Shown piece by piece: positions 35,590 through 44,504 of a stretch of 64,000 nt of DNA. The stretch is from DATEOR01 sp963841425 (GTDB lineage Bacteria; Actinomycetota; Thermoleophilia; Gaiellales; Gaiellaceae): NCBI GenBank assembly GCA_963841425.1, contig CAWJCL010000002.1, positions 806,001-870,000 on the forward strand, read 5' to 3'. The first letter of the stretch is position 1, and every line of letters starts with the position of its first letter. Below the pieces are notes generated by a model. That model was not told the origin of the DNA, ran no database searches, and was given only the letters and a program-made list of their open reading frames with translations. The position numbers and the translations under genes were made by a program.

Positions 35590-36621
35590 ATGCTCGGCTC
35601 GGTTTTCCTGCTCGCAGCGATGGCGCTGCCGGGGACGGCGACGCACCCGCCGTCCATCGCGGTCGTGGCGCCCGACCCGGCCGCCGCGCAGAGCCTCCCG
35701 ATTATCGGAGCCACGCCCGCGGAGCTCGCAGCGACGCGGGCGGCACTTGCGCGGCTCGGACCGGATGGGCCCGTGCGCCGCGTCGAGTTCGGACACCAGG
35801 CGAGGGGTCGGAGCATCTCCGCGGCGTACTCCGCCGGACCAGCGGGCGACCTGAGGAACTATTGGCTCGCTCAACTCGTGCTCGACGACCTCGGATCGGC
35901 GCTCAGCGCTCGTGGCGAGAACATCACGTGGGTTGAGCTGAGCGGCCCAGATGGAGGGGGCACCGCGTTCCAGGTGGCCACCTCGAAGCCACGGAGCCTG
36001 AAGGCGCTCAAGAAGCTTGCGCGCCAAATCGCTGTCCGCGCCCGCCGCGAGCGCCAGCCAGTGACCGAGATCGTTGCCTATCCGGTCGCTGGCGGCGCCG
36101 TTCGCGTCGTGATCCAGCTGTCCCAGGAGGAGTATCTCCGGGGAACGAATGCGCGCTGGCTCGACGTTGTCTCGGATCGCTTCGACCGTGACGCCGGCTA
36201 CTCGGCTGACGTGCGTGTCCTCGGTCCCGGAGGGGTCCGCGCAGCCGAAGGAGCGAGCTTCGGCTCGACCGGAGGGGCCTTCGGCTATGGGCCCGAGAGG
36301 CCCGGCACGGCCGCGCCGATCGACGGACCGGTCTCTTTGCACGTCACGGTGCACCGGACGCTTCCGGAGAAGCGCGATTTCACGTTCGCCATCGACTGCG
36401 CGCAGGAAACCCCGACGTGCGTGGGCTTCCGTCGCAACTGGACGCTTCTCGTGCCGCCCGTGGTTTCAGGGTCGGCCTGTTTCGGGCCGTTCGGACGCGA
36501 CTCGATCACCGTGTCGGGGTCAGTTGCAGGCATCCCGGTCGAGCGCAGCTACGACGCCTGCTACGGCGGGGTCATCGCGCGCTGGGAGCAGCTCCTCGGG
36601 GTGCCCGCTACTCGAAGATGA
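35590..36621 (+). CDS. Putative secreted protein of unknown function
   Basis: 343 residues with a hydrophobic N-terminus (LGSVFLLAAMALPGTA) that lacks the usual positive charge but probably directs export. TAACGT (35574-35579) lies ten bases before the ATG. The middle section is Arg-rich and helical (LKALKKLARQIAVRARRERQ), and the C-terminal 120 residues contain paired cysteines (FAIDCAQETPTCVGF, SGSACFGPFGR, YDACYGG) that suggest a disulfide-bonded extracellular domain. No family recognised. The 3' end overlaps the GNAT gene convergently by 14 bp. Confidence 0.65.
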   Translation: MLGSVFLLAAMALPGTATHPPSIAVVAPDPAAAQSLPIIGATPAELAATRAALARLGPDGPVRRVEFGHQARGRSISAAYSAGPAGDLRNYWLAQLVLDDLGSALSARGENITWVELSGPDGGGTAFQVATSKPRSLKALKKLARQIAVRARRERQPVTEIVAYPVAGGAVRVVIQLSQEEYLRGTNARWLDVVSDRFDRDAGYSADVRVLGPGGVRAAEGASFGSTGGAFGYGPERPGTAAPIDGPVSLHVTVHRTLPEKRDFTFAIDCAQETPTCVGFRRNWTLLVPPVVSGSACFGPFGRDSITVSGSVAGIPVERSYDACYGGVIARWEQLLGVPATRR

Positions 36622-37393
36622 GGGAGCGGTAGGAGCCCACGCGTTGCATGCCGATCGAGTCGTACAGGGCGATTGCAGGCGCGTTCTCGGGCCGCACGAA
36701 GAGGCAAACGGACGGAGTGCGCGCGAGGAGGAGGCGGCACAGATCGGCGAGACCGCGCTTCCCGTAGCCGCTGCCACGCACCGTTGGGTCGACCCAAACC
36801 TGCTGCAGCTGGACGGTGTGCTCCGTCCAGGCGGACGCCTCGGCCTTGAAGAACACTGTCCCACCCTCCTCCCAGAGCCAGCTGCGGCCCTCCTCGATCT
36901 GCGTCCGGGTGCGCCACTCGAAGAGCGCCGGGTCGCGGGCATAGGCATCGATGCCGACCTCCTCGAGGAAAGCAGCGGCCGAGGTGCGGATGAGGAGGTC
37001 GAGGTCGTGGAGGGTGGCCGGGCGAAGCGCCGAGCCGCCGGCCGCGGGCTCCTCGTCGAGGAAGTAGACGGGCTGTCCGGGCCTGTCCTCGCGCACGGGC
37101 GGGAGATGGTCGCGCGCGGCCTCCCAGAGATCAGTGACCGCGTGCTCGTCGCCGATCAGCATGCGCGGCCGGGAGCGCGCGGCGATCTTCGCAAACGCCC
37201 CTGCCCCTTCGCCCGAAGGGACGAGGTTCGCCCCGAGATGGCAGACAGCGACGAGCTCGCCCTCGTCCCGCAGCGCGACGAAACGGCCGAGCCCGCGCCG
37301 CGCCACGTCCTCCAGGAAGACCCGTTCGATTGGCTCCCGCGCGCAGAAGTCGAGGATCTCCTCGCGCGAAGGCCGCTTGACCAGGCGCGGCAT
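36608..37393 (-). CDS. GNAT N-acetyltransferase with N-terminal DUF4081
   Basis: 261 residues. The N-terminal half (REEILDFCAREPIERVFLED, LVAVCHLGANLVPSG) fits DUF4081, seen in actinobacteria. The C-terminal half is a classical GNAT domain with motif A VWVDPTVRGSGYGKRGLADL and LFVRPENAPAIALYDSIGMQ. Start at 37393 because TATCGT lies eight bases upstream and the frame before it is antisense to deoD. Substrate unknown; homologues are often annotated as predicted acetyltransferases. Confidence 0.85.
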   Translation of the reverse strand: MPRLVKRPSREEILDFCAREPIERVFLEDVARRGLGRFVALRDEGELVAVCHLGANLVPSGEGAGAFAKIAARSRPRMLIGDEHAVTDLWEAARDHLPPVREDRPGQPVYFLDEEPAAGGSALRPATLHDLDLLIRTSAAAFLEEVGIDAYARDPALFEWRTRTQIEEGRSWLWEEGGTVFFKAEASAWTEHTVQLQQVWVDPTVRGSGYGKRGLADLCRLLLARTPSVCLFVRPENAPAIALYDSIGMQRVGSYRSLIFE

Positions 37394-37401
37394 TGCCGGG
37401 G

Positions 37402-37407
37402 ACGATA
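37402..37407 (-). promoter_or_regulatory. -10 element of the DUF4081-GNAT gene
   Basis: TATCGT on the minus strand, eight bases before the ATG at 37393. The same bases read ACGATA on the plus strand, overlapping a possible GATAAC -10 for deoD, which starts at 37414. Confidence 0.4.
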
Positions 37408-37413
37408 ACCCGC

Positions 37414-38124
37414 ATGCCCATACATGTTCGAGCTGAGAAGGGCGACTACGCAGAGGCATGCCTCGTTCCCGGCGATCCTCTGCGCGCCAAGTACATCGCA
37501 GAGAACTTCCTCGACGGAGCCGAGCAAAAGAACTGGGAGCGCGGAATGCTCGGCTACACCGGCACGTTCAACGGCAAGCCCGTCTCCGTGCAGTCCACCG
37601 GGATGGGCTGCCCGTCAGCCGCGATCGTGATCGAGGAGCTCCACATGCTCGGCGTGAAGCGAATCCTCAGGATCGGCACCTGCGGCGGCCTCCAGCCCGA
37701 CCTGAAGCTCGGCGACCTGATCGTCGCCGTCTCGGCCGTCCCGCAGGACGCGACCGCGGTCCACTACCTCGCGGGCGAGGCGCACACGCCGACGGCCGAC
37801 TGGGGGCTCGTGCACGGCGCCGTCCATGCGGCGAAGGAGCTCGGCAAGCCCGTGCGCGTCGGGCCGATCGTCTCGAGCGACATCTTCTACGACCCCGACA
37901 AGGGGCGGGCCCAGCGCTGGTCCGACCGGGGCATCCTCGCCGTCGAGATGGAAGCCGCCGTGCTCTTCACGCTCGGGGCGCTGCGCGGCTTCGAGGCGGG
38001 CTGCCTCCTCACGGTCAGCGACGTCGTGGTCGAAGGCGAGTTCGTGCGCATCTCCGACGAGGAGATGAAGGCGGCCGTCGACCAGATGACCGAGCTCGCG
38101 CTCGGCACGGTCACCGCCGGTTGA
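37414..38124 (+). CDS. deoD: Purine-nucleoside phosphorylase, DeoD type
   Basis: Phosphorolysis of purine (deoxy)nucleosides, 236 residues, hexameric family. ATG at 37414 gives the family N-terminus (PIHVRAEKGDYAEACLVPGDP, written here as PIHVRAEKGDYA then VPGDPLRAKYIAE). The phosphate loop, QSTGMGCPSAAIVIEEL, IGTCGGL, the nucleoside-contacting AVEMEAAVLF and the catalytic Asp in TVSDVVVEGE are present. It is followed three bases later by the lipid kinase gene, so they form an operon. hpt at 33425 would use its product. Confidence 0.94.
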   Translation: MPIHVRAEKGDYAEACLVPGDPLRAKYIAENFLDGAEQKNWERGMLGYTGTFNGKPVSVQSTGMGCPSAAIVIEELHMLGVKRILRIGTCGGLQPDLKLGDLIVAVSAVPQDATAVHYLAGEAHTPTADWGLVHGAVHAAKELGKPVRVGPIVSSDIFYDPDKGRAQRWSDRGILAVEMEAAVLFTLGALRGFEAGCLLTVSDVVVEGEFVRISDEEMKAAVDQMTELALGTVTAG

Positions 38125-38127
38125 GTA

Positions 38128-39057
38128 GTGGCTGAACCGGACGCGCTCACCGTCTTCCTCGTCAATCCCGCCTCGGCCAACGGCTCTACGGGACGAGCCT
38201 GGCCCGAGATCGCCCACCGGGCGGCCGCGGCGGGGCTCGATGGCGAGACGCTCTTCAGCGAGGGCCCGGGCGGGATCGCCCGTGTCGCCGAGCGTGCCGC
38301 CGGGATGGGAGCGTCGCGCGTGGTGGTCGTCGGCGGGGACGGGACCTTGAACGAGGCGGTCAACGGCCTCCTCTCCGTCGGCGCCGGGAAGGAGGTCGAG
38401 CTCGCCGTCATCCCGCGCGGGACGGGGACGGACTTCGCGCGGACCTTCGGCATCCCGACGAAGGTCGAGGAGGCGGTCGCGGTCGCACGGCACGGCGCCG
38501 TCCGCGCGATCGACGCGGGCAGGGTCACCTACCGAGCCTGGGAGGGCTCCGAGAGGAGCGCGTTCTTCGCCAACGTCGCGAGCGCCGGGATGAGCGGCGC
38601 GGTGGCCATGCGGGCGAACTCGACGTCGAAGGCGCTCGGCGGCAAGGCGTCTTTCCTCTGGGCGACACTGGCCGTCTTCGCACGCTGGAGAAACGCCGAG
38701 GTCTCGGTGGACGTCGGCGATGAGCATCGCGAGGGCAGCATGCTCGACGTCATCGTCGCCAACTGCGAGTGGGTCGGGGGCGGGATGCACATGACGCCCA
38801 ACGCAAAGCCGGACGACGGCCTCTTCGACGTTCTCCTCATCGGGGATGTGACGAAGCGCGATCTCGTCCAGACCCTGCCGAAGATCTACCGGGGAACGCA
38901 TCTCCCGCATCCGAAGGCGGAGGAGCTCCGCGGCGAAACGGTGCGCGTCGATGCCGAGACCCCGCTCCCCGTCGAGCTCGACGGCGAGCAGCCGGGGACG
39001 ACGCCCGCGACCTTCAAGGTCGTGCCGGGCGCCCTCCGCCTGCGCGTCCCCGCCTAG
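38128..39057 (+). CDS. Diacylglycerol/sphingosine-kinase-like lipid kinase
   Basis: 309 residues of the YegS/DgkB family. The nucleotide-binding motif VVVVGGDGTLNEAVNGL and LAVIPRGTGTDFARTF are diagnostic, and a beta-sandwich C-terminal domain follows (VELDGEQPGTTPATFKVVPG). It probably phosphorylates diacylglycerol or a related lipid at the membrane. GTG at 38128 starts three bases after deoD. Its TAG stop shares CTAG with the stop of the convergent H1-like gene. Confidence 0.9.
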   Translation: MAEPDALTVFLVNPASANGSTGRAWPEIAHRAAAAGLDGETLFSEGPGGIARVAERAAGMGASRVVVVGGDGTLNEAVNGLLSVGAGKEVELAVIPRGTGTDFARTFGIPTKVEEAVAVARHGAVRAIDAGRVTYRAWEGSERSAFFANVASAGMSGAVAMRANSTSKALGGKASFLWATLAVFARWRNAEVSVDVGDEHREGSMLDVIVANCEWVGGGMHMTPNAKPDDGLFDVLLIGDVTKRDLVQTLPKIYRGTHLPHPKAEELRGETVRVDAETPLPVELDGEQPGTTPATFKVVPGALRLRVPA

Positions 39058-39488
39058 GAGGCGCTCGAGCCGCGTCCGGTGCCGCCGCCGATGGAGCGGC
39101 CGGGCGAGGGCGACGGAGCCTTCTCCGCGTCCTTCTTGACCGTGGTGCGCTTCTTGGCGGTCGGAGCCTTCTTCGTCTCGGCCTTCTTGGCCGTCGTCTT
39201 CTTGGCGGCGGGCTTGCCCTCGTCCGACTCGAGCTTCGCCAGCCGGCGCTCGAGCCGCTCGATCTGCTTGCGTAGCTCTTTGAGCTCGTCACGAGCAGCG
39301 AGCCCGGCCTGGGCGACCGCGCCGCGCGCGCTCTGGTCGATCTTGGTCCTCGCTTCCATGACCTTGCTGAGCGCATCGGTGACGCGTGGGTTCTTGCTCA
39401 GCTCGTCGACGAGCCGGGTGACGGCTTCCTCACCCCGTCCGGCAAGCCGGTTCACCATCCCGCCGTCGCTTGGTTTCTTGCTTGCCAT
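39054..39488 (-). CDS. Coiled-coil protein with histone H1-like Lys/Ala tail
   Basis: 144 residues. ATG at 39488 follows GGAGGG with five bases between. Residues 1-60 are helical, 65-90 form a coiled coil (ELRKQIERLERRLAKLE), and 92-125 are a run of AKK-type repeats (PAAKKTTAKKAETKKAP) like eukaryotic H1 tails and the tails of actinobacterial HupB. The helical part resembles phasin-like granule proteins. A nucleoid-associated or polymer-binding role is likely but unproven. Confidence 0.7.
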   Translation of the reverse strand: MASKKPSDGGMVNRLAGRGEEAVTRLVDELSKNPRVTDALSKVMEARTKIDQSARGAVAQAGLAARDELKELRKQIERLERRLAKLESDEGKPAAKKTTAKKAETKKAPTAKKRTTVKKDAEKAPSPSPGRSIGGGTGRGSSAS

Positions 39489-39539
39489 CGCATCCCTCCG
39501 TTCGGTTTCGAAGGGACCTTACCCGCACCTGCGCGGCGG

Positions 39540-40406
39540 CTACGCGTGTGCGAGACGCCTCCTGACCTCGCGGCCGACGAGGAAGCCGAGGCCGAGCAGG
39601 ATCAATACCGGCGCGGCGACGGCAATGCCGACGAAGAGCCAGCCGACGACCGTGAGGAAGGCGGAGCCCGCCGTCGCCCACGCATCGACGATGCCGAAGC
39701 CGTCATCCTTCGGGACAACGACGCCGAGCTCGTGCACGCTCATCGAGATCGTCGCGAACGCGACCCGATTGTCGAGGTACTGGAGCCGGCCACGCGCCTG
39801 CTCGAGGTCGAGCTGTACCTGGGAGAGCTGGTTCTGGACCGCCAGCGCCGCAGGCACGTCGTCGGCGCGCTGGAGGAGCTCGAGCAGCTGCGCCTCGACG
39901 GCCCGGAGCTGGCGGATCCGCGCGTTCAGGTCGACGAACTCCTTCGAGACGTCCTGGCCGGTCTCTTCGAGCGACTCGACCTTGCCGAGCTCCCGCAGGC
40001 GCGAGAGAGCGCCGTCGTAGCTCTCGGCGGGGATGCGGAGGACGAGCGAGCCCTCGGCAATCCGCTTGCCGCTCCCCTGCGAGGCAAACGACTCGACCAC
40101 GAAGCCGCCGAAGGAATCGGCGACCGCGTGCGCCTCGCCCACCTTGTCGTCGAAGCTCCCGTTCGCGATTCCGAGACGGAGACTCGCGGTCTTCACGATC
40201 TGCGGCCCCACCTGCGGGACCGCCGAGGAAGAAACCGGACCGTCGCTCGCCTTCGAGCCGCCTCCGCCCGGGCTCGCCTCGGCCGATCCTTGCGCGACGT
40301 CTCCGCCGCCCCCGGTCGAGCCGGCCGTGCTTTCGGAGCCATCGGAGTTGCAGGCCGCGACGGCGAGTGCGAATACGAGCGGGACGAGCAGCGCCAGCTT
40401 CTTCAT
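39540..40406 (-). CDS. DUF4349 lipoprotein
   Basis: 288 residues. ATG at 40406 with AAGGAGG upstream; signal peptide KKLALLVPLVFALAVAA ending in a lipobox Cys, then a Gly/Ser-rich linker. The core shows the DUF4349 pattern: IVKTASLRLGI, LVLRIPAESYDGALSRLREL, a long coiled coil (LNARIRQLRAVEAQLLELL) and a hydrophobic C-terminal helix (about 245-275) with a basic end. It should be anchored in the membrane at both ends. Function unknown. Convergent with nothing; divergent from the thioesterase. Confidence 0.85.
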   Translation of the reverse strand: MKKLALLVPLVFALAVAACNSDGSESTAGSTGGGGDVAQGSAEASPGGGGSKASDGPVSSSAVPQVGPQIVKTASLRLGIANGSFDDKVGEAHAVADSFGGFVVESFASQGSGKRIAEGSLVLRIPAESYDGALSRLRELGKVESLEETGQDVSKEFVDLNARIRQLRAVEAQLLELLQRADDVPAALAVQNQLSQVQLDLEQARGRLQYLDNRVAFATISMSVHELGVVVPKDDGFGIVDAWATAGSAFLTVVGWLFVGIAVAAPVLILLGLGFLVGREVRRRLAHA

Positions 40407-40465
40407 CTCTGCCTCCTTGGTGACCTTGCTTCGACACCACGCGGGCTGAGAAAGTTCCCGGGCTC

Positions 40466-40885
40466 ATGGAGGGCTACCACTTCTCGGTCGACCTGCGCGT
40501 TCGCTTCAGCGAGACCGACGCGCAGGGAATCGCGAACAACGCCGTCTACTTGAACTGGTTCGAGGTCGCGCGCGTCACCTACCTCGCACGCTTTCCGGGC
40601 GGCTACCGCGGGCTCATCGAATCGGGAGTGGAGGCGCTCACGATCGAGGCCTACGTCCGCTACCTCGCACCGTGCGGCTTCGACGACGAGCTACGGATCC
40701 ACACGCGCGTGACGCATCTGCGCGGGGCGCGATTTCGCTTCGAGTACGTGGTGGAGCGGGTGAACGAGCCGGAAGCGAAGATCGCCGAAGGCTGGACGGG
40801 CCACGCCTGCGTCGATGCGACGACGCTGCGCCCGACGCGGATGCCGACCTGGCTGGCCGAAGGGATCGCCGAAGCCGAGCGTTAG
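40466..40885 (+). CDS. Hotdog-fold acyl-CoA thioesterase (4HBT/YbgC-like)
   Basis: 139 residues. The active-site segment RFSETDAQGIANNAVYLNWF with the catalytic Asp is typical of the 4-hydroxybenzoyl-CoA thioesterase family, followed by a single beta-hotdog. It hydrolyses an acyl-CoA of unknown identity in the cytoplasm. No ribosome-binding site precedes the ATG. Its TAG stop overlaps the TAA of the convergent VanW gene by 4 bp. Confidence 0.88.
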   Translation: MEGYHFSVDLRVRFSETDAQGIANNAVYLNWFEVARVTYLARFPGGYRGLIESGVEALTIEAYVRYLAPCGFDDELRIHTRVTHLRGARFRFEYVVERVNEPEAKIAEGWTGHACVDATTLRPTRMPTWLAEGIAEAER

Positions 40886-42756
40886 CGCGTCGTCGTACCG
40901 CTCGAGGTCGTCGCTTGGGTTGTCGTTCCAGTCTTCGTCGGCTTCGTCGTGGTCGACTCCACGGGCGCCGGCTTCGCGCCGACCCGGACGACCTTCGGCT
41001 CGGCGAGGTAGCTCGAGTACCACGTCGTGTCGAAGAGGAGCTTGCCCTTCGCGTCGTAGACGAGCCGGCGCACCGAGACCGAGCGCGAGGGCTGGCCGTA
41101 CTCCTCCACGATCTTCTCGCCCACGTAGAGGTCGGGATCGGACACGCGCTTCACCGGAGCCGGCCCCGTCTTCTTGAGAGGCGACGTCTGTGTTTCGACG
41201 CGGCGGTGGAGCGGCGTTCCGAAGAGCCGAACCGTGAGCGACGACGAGCCGACGATGGTGCGGAGGAGGATCCAGTGGTCGGAGTCGTTCTGGAAGGTGA
41301 GGTCGGTGTCCGGGTAGTTGACCGTCGCATCGCGGCCGAGCGGATAGTGGTCGATGTAGAGCGCGTGGTTCGTCCGCGAGGTGATCGGGAGACCCGCGTC
41401 GAAGGCCGCGTTGAAGACCGTCGTCGAGACCTGGCAGACGCCGCCGCCGAGACCGGTCTCGAGCTCGCCGTTGATGATCACCGGCGCCTCGAGGAAGCCC
41501 TGGGCCGCGTTCCGCTCGCCGGTCGTCTTGTTGAAGGAGAACGTCGAGTGCGGCGCGATCATGTGCCGGTCGATGAGGCGCGCGACGAGCTGCACGTTGT
41601 GGATCCGGTTGGCGTCGCCACCGTAGAAGGTCGTGTAGCGCCCGACGAGGCCGGTGATCCCCATGGTCTTCGCGCGCTCGCTCGAAAGCTTCGGCTCGGC
41701 GGTCACGACGACGATCTGCGCGCTGCGGTCGACCGTCCGAAGCGCCGCGGCGAGAAGGGTCTTCTCCGTGGCCTCGACGTCGAGCTTGCGGCCGTCGCGC
41801 GAGGGGATCATGTGCGCCTTCCCCGCGTCGTCGACGCTGAAGTCGACCTCGCGCGGGGCGCGCGCGACTGCCCGGCTCAGGTTGTCGAAGTAGGCCTTGG
41901 CCTCGGGGCCGCCGATGTGGAGCTCGCTCTGGCCGTCGTGCGGCAGCTCCAGGAAGGAGGCGATCTGCTCGGGCGAGACGGTCAGGTGCACGCCCTTGTA
42001 GGCGAGGATCACGGGACCGGAGAGCGCGATGCGTACCTGCTGGGCGACCGCCGCGAGCGCGTCTTCTCCCACGGCCGGAGGCGTGATCTTGATCGGCAAG
42101 GCGACCGGCCCTTCGCGCTCGAGAGCGGCGAGGGCGGCCACCATCGTCTTCGCGGCTGCGTCAGCGTCGAGGCTTCGGGTGGCCTCCCCGGGGATCACGA
42201 CCGGCTCTCCATTGCGAAGCACGATCGCCGCCTCGCGCCCGTCCACGCCGACCTGCTTCGAGATCACGCGCAGCTGGCGCTCGAGTGCAGCCTCGTCGGC
42301 GCGCGCCGTCGGCCCGACGTCGGAGCCGAAGAGACGAAGCTCCAGGCGCTGGAGCCCGCGGAACGGCGCCGTTCCGTCCCCGCGGTCAAGAGCCTCCACC
42401 GAGGCGGCGCCCCAGTCGCCGCGGACGGCGAGCTGCGCCGGCGCGATCGACCAGCGGCGGCCGGCGCCCGTGAAGACGACCGGCTCGGTGGCGAGCGCAT
42501 GGGCCCGCGCGTCGAGCTTGGCCTGGGCCTCGGCTGCGGAGAGGCCGCCGACGTCCTGGCCCGAGACCGTGACGCCGTCGGCGACCACGTCGGGGGACCC
42601 CGAGTAGGCGAAGCCCACGACGAGCACTGCGAGGAGGAGGACTCCGACGCCGGCGACGATCGTCTTCCACCTGCGCCGGACCACGCCAAAACGGTCCCGC
42701 CGCGCACGGGACTTCCGGCCCTTACGGACCGAACCGACGCCGGCCTCCGCCCTCAT
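40882..42756 (-). CDS. VanW-family membrane-anchored protein with peptidoglycan-binding-like repeats
   Basis: 624 residues from ATG at 42756 (TTG at 42777 is an alternative). A basic N-terminus and one transmembrane helix (TIVAGVGVLLLAVLVVGFAY) anchor it, facing out. Two or more PG_binding_4-like segments follow (VSGQDVGGLSAAEAQAKLD, LDADAAAKTMVAALAALERE), then the VanW domain with FSFNKTTGERNAAQGF, the Cys of GLGGGVCQVSTTVFNAAFDAG and TNHALYIDHYPLGRDATV. A Thr/Lys-rich tail ends it. VanW proteins accompany glycopeptide resistance and cell-wall genes; the catalytic role is not settled. TAGAGT lies 11 bases before the ATG. Confidence 0.88.
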   Translation of the reverse strand: MRAEAGVGSVRKGRKSRARRDRFGVVRRRWKTIVAGVGVLLLAVLVVGFAYSGSPDVVADGVTVSGQDVGGLSAAEAQAKLDARAHALATEPVVFTGAGRRWSIAPAQLAVRGDWGAASVEALDRGDGTAPFRGLQRLELRLFGSDVGPTARADEAALERQLRVISKQVGVDGREAAIVLRNGEPVVIPGEATRSLDADAAAKTMVAALAALEREGPVALPIKITPPAVGEDALAAVAQQVRIALSGPVILAYKGVHLTVSPEQIASFLELPHDGQSELHIGGPEAKAYFDNLSRAVARAPREVDFSVDDAGKAHMIPSRDGRKLDVEATEKTLLAAALRTVDRSAQIVVVTAEPKLSSERAKTMGITGLVGRYTTFYGGDANRIHNVQLVARLIDRHMIAPHSTFSFNKTTGERNAAQGFLEAPVIINGELETGLGGGVCQVSTTVFNAAFDAGLPITSRTNHALYIDHYPLGRDATVNYPDTDLTFQNDSDHWILLRTIVGSSSLTVRLFGTPLHRRVETQTSPLKKTGPAPVKRVSDPDLYVGEKIVEEYGQPSRSVSVRRLVYDAKGKLLFDTTWYSSYLAEPKVVRVGAKPAPVESTTTKPTKTGTTTQATTSSGTTTR

Positions 42757-42797
42757 CGAACGGCTCGACTCTAGCAACCGCCGCCAGGCGGCCAGAT

Positions 42798-43529
42798 TCA
42801 GGGAGCGGGCGCGAGCGCGACGCGCACTTGCGCGATGCAGGTGAGGGAGCCGTCCTTCTCCGAGAAGTCAACGGCCTCTAGCGTGCCAGGCTGAGCATCG
42901 GCCACGGAGTACGGCACGATCCGGTGCCAGTGACCGGCGGTGGCCGTCACCCCCCGGCTACGAAGCACCTTGCCGTGCCGGTCGCGCACAGCGGCGGTGA
43001 ACATGTGCTCGAAGACGTCGCTCTCGCTGCCGTTCGCAGCGATGCGGCCGGGAGCCTCGGTGAAGTTGTCGATGCTGAGACAACCGCCCTGCGGGGCCAC
43101 TGGGAACTCGGCTGCCGACCGAGGTGGGCGCGCTCGCCACAGATCGATCACGAGCCGCTGGGGTGAATGGAGCACGCTGTATTCCAGATACTTGAACCGG
43201 TGCAGCTTGGGGACGAGCTTGACCAGGATCGATCCTGACTCCTGCTTGATCCGCACCGACCAAAGCCGCTTGGAGGACGCTCGGTGCGCGGTTGTCGCGA
43301 TGCCAGGAGCAGTCACCCGCACCTTGGCCAAGCCGCCGTAGGGAAGCGGGTCCGGCGATTCGACATCGTTCAGATGGAGCGTTCCGCCGGTGAAGTCGAC
43401 GACAACACGGTCAAACGCGGGATGCGCGCCGATCCGGATCTGCTTGGCCGTCAGGGCGGCCGAGGCGGCGGCGGGCAGGACCCAGGCAACCGCGAGGGCG
43501 AGCGCCGCGACGAGCAGAAACCGTCTCAC
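42798..43529 (-). CDS. Secreted protein with AMIN-like and Gmad2-like domains
   Basis: 243 residues. The GTG at 43529 opens a signal peptide (RRFLLVAALALAVAWVLPAA). TTTCCT lies six bases before it, while the frame upstream lacks a good start. The first half (AFDRVVVDFTGG ... LEYSVLHSPQRLVIDLWRA) is an AMIN-like beta domain. The second half (CLSIDNFTEAPGRI, FTAAVRDRHGKVLRSRGVTA) resembles the Gmad2 immunoglobulin-like domain. Both are carbohydrate- or wall-associated modules. It sits between a GH3 and a VanW gene on the same strand, suggesting a cell-envelope cluster. Confidence 0.7.
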   Translation of the reverse strand: MRRFLLVAALALAVAWVLPAAASAALTAKQIRIGAHPAFDRVVVDFTGGTLHLNDVESPDPLPYGGLAKVRVTAPGIATTAHRASSKRLWSVRIKQESGSILVKLVPKLHRFKYLEYSVLHSPQRLVIDLWRARPPRSAAEFPVAPQGGCLSIDNFTEAPGRIAANGSESDVFEHMFTAAVRDRHGKVLRSRGVTATAGHWHRIVPYSVADAQPGTLEAVDFSEKDGSLTCIAQVRVALAPAP

Positions 43530-43560
43530 AGGCCTAGGAAAGCACCCCCATCGCTCCGGC

Positions 43561-44484
43561 TCAAGGGACCTCACCAAGTCCTACCCGGTGCCGGAAGGCC
43601 AGCACGCGGCGCACGTGCTCGTCCAGAAGCCCGCGGCCCGCGAGCGGAACGAGCGCCTCGATCACTCTGGCCGCATCCGGCCCGTTCGTGAGCAAGACGA
43701 GGTCGGCACCGGCCCGGACGGCGCGCTTGGCCGACGGGACGGCCGGCTCGCTCCCGAACACCGAGACCGAGTCCGTGATCGCGACTCCGTCGAACCCGAG
43801 CCGGCGCAGGAGCCGGTACGCCGCCGGATTGAACGATGCCCTGCGCTCGGCGCCCACGCGCCGGTAGAAGGCGTGCCCGACCATCACACACGCCGCTCCC
43901 TCCGCGACGGCCTTCCGGAAGGCACGCACCTCGGCGGGCAGCAGGCGCGCGCGGACGTGGGGGTCTTCGTCCGTCGAGAGCCGCGCCGACCCGAGACCCG
44001 GGAAATGCTTGGGGCAGGCGGCCGTGCCTCCTGCGTTCAGGCCGCGCGCGAATGCGAGTGCCTCGGCCGGCTCCGCGAAGTGGCGCGAGCCGAGCGGGCC
44101 TCCGGCGAGATCGAGGACGGGCGCCAGGTCGACGTCGACTCCGGCGCGCTCGAGCGCCGTGCCGGTCGCCCTCCCTGCGGCGAGCGCCTCCTCCGGGCTT
44201 TGGAGCGATGAGGCGGGGCCGCCCGGCGGCAGGTCGTCGAAGGTGCTCGCGCTCCCGCCCTCCTGGTCGACGAAGACGAGCGCGCGGTGCGGGCGCGGCC
44301 CGCGACGGCTCCAACCCTGGACAAGAACGCCCGCGACGCCCTTCGGCGCCGGCAGGCCGGAGACGACGACGAGTGCCGCCTTCTGGCGCGGCGTCAACGT
44401 CGTGAGGGCCTCGTGCCGCGGAGGCTCGCCGCTTCCTCCGGAGGCCAACGCCAGAACGGCCTGGAAGAGCGCGGCGAGACCCAC
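43561..44484 (-). CDS. GH3 beta-N-acetylhexosaminidase-like protein (NagZ family)
   Basis: 307 residues of the GH3 barrel: LVFVDQEGGSASTFD, LAPVLDL, CPKHFPGLGS with the Lys-His pair, and the nucleophile Asp in FDGVAITDSVSV. The usual NagZ histidine loop (KHFPGHGDTxxDSH) is altered to KHFPGLGSARLSTDEDPH, so catalytic efficiency or substrate may differ. The GTG at 44484 lies seven bases after TAGTCT. The N-terminal residues are hydrophobic but short, so export is uncertain. It would act on cell-wall muropeptides or other N-acetylglucosamine-containing chains. Confidence 0.82.
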   Translation of the reverse strand: MGLAALFQAVLALASGGSGEPPRHEALTTLTPRQKAALVVVSGLPAPKGVAGVLVQGWSRRGPRPHRALVFVDQEGGSASTFDDLPPGGPASSLQSPEEALAAGRATGTALERAGVDVDLAPVLDLAGGPLGSRHFAEPAEALAFARGLNAGGTAACPKHFPGLGSARLSTDEDPHVRARLLPAEVRAFRKAVAEGAACVMVGHAFYRRVGAERRASFNPAAYRLLRRLGFDGVAITDSVSVFGSEPAVPSAKRAVRAGADLVLLTNGPDAARVIEALVPLAGRGLLDEHVRRVLAFRHRVGLGEVP

Positions 44485-44490
44485 GCGACT

Positions 44491-44497
44491 TAGACTA
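44491..44497. promoter_or_regulatory. Palindromic TAGACTA: shared divergent -10
   Basis: Plus strand TAGACT (44491-44496) is eight bases before the ATG at 44505. Minus strand TAGTCT (44497-44492) is seven bases before the GTG at 44484. The two hexamers overlap by five bases, so one site should serve both leaderless genes. Confidence 0.55.
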
Positions 44498-44504
44498 GAT
44501 GGCG

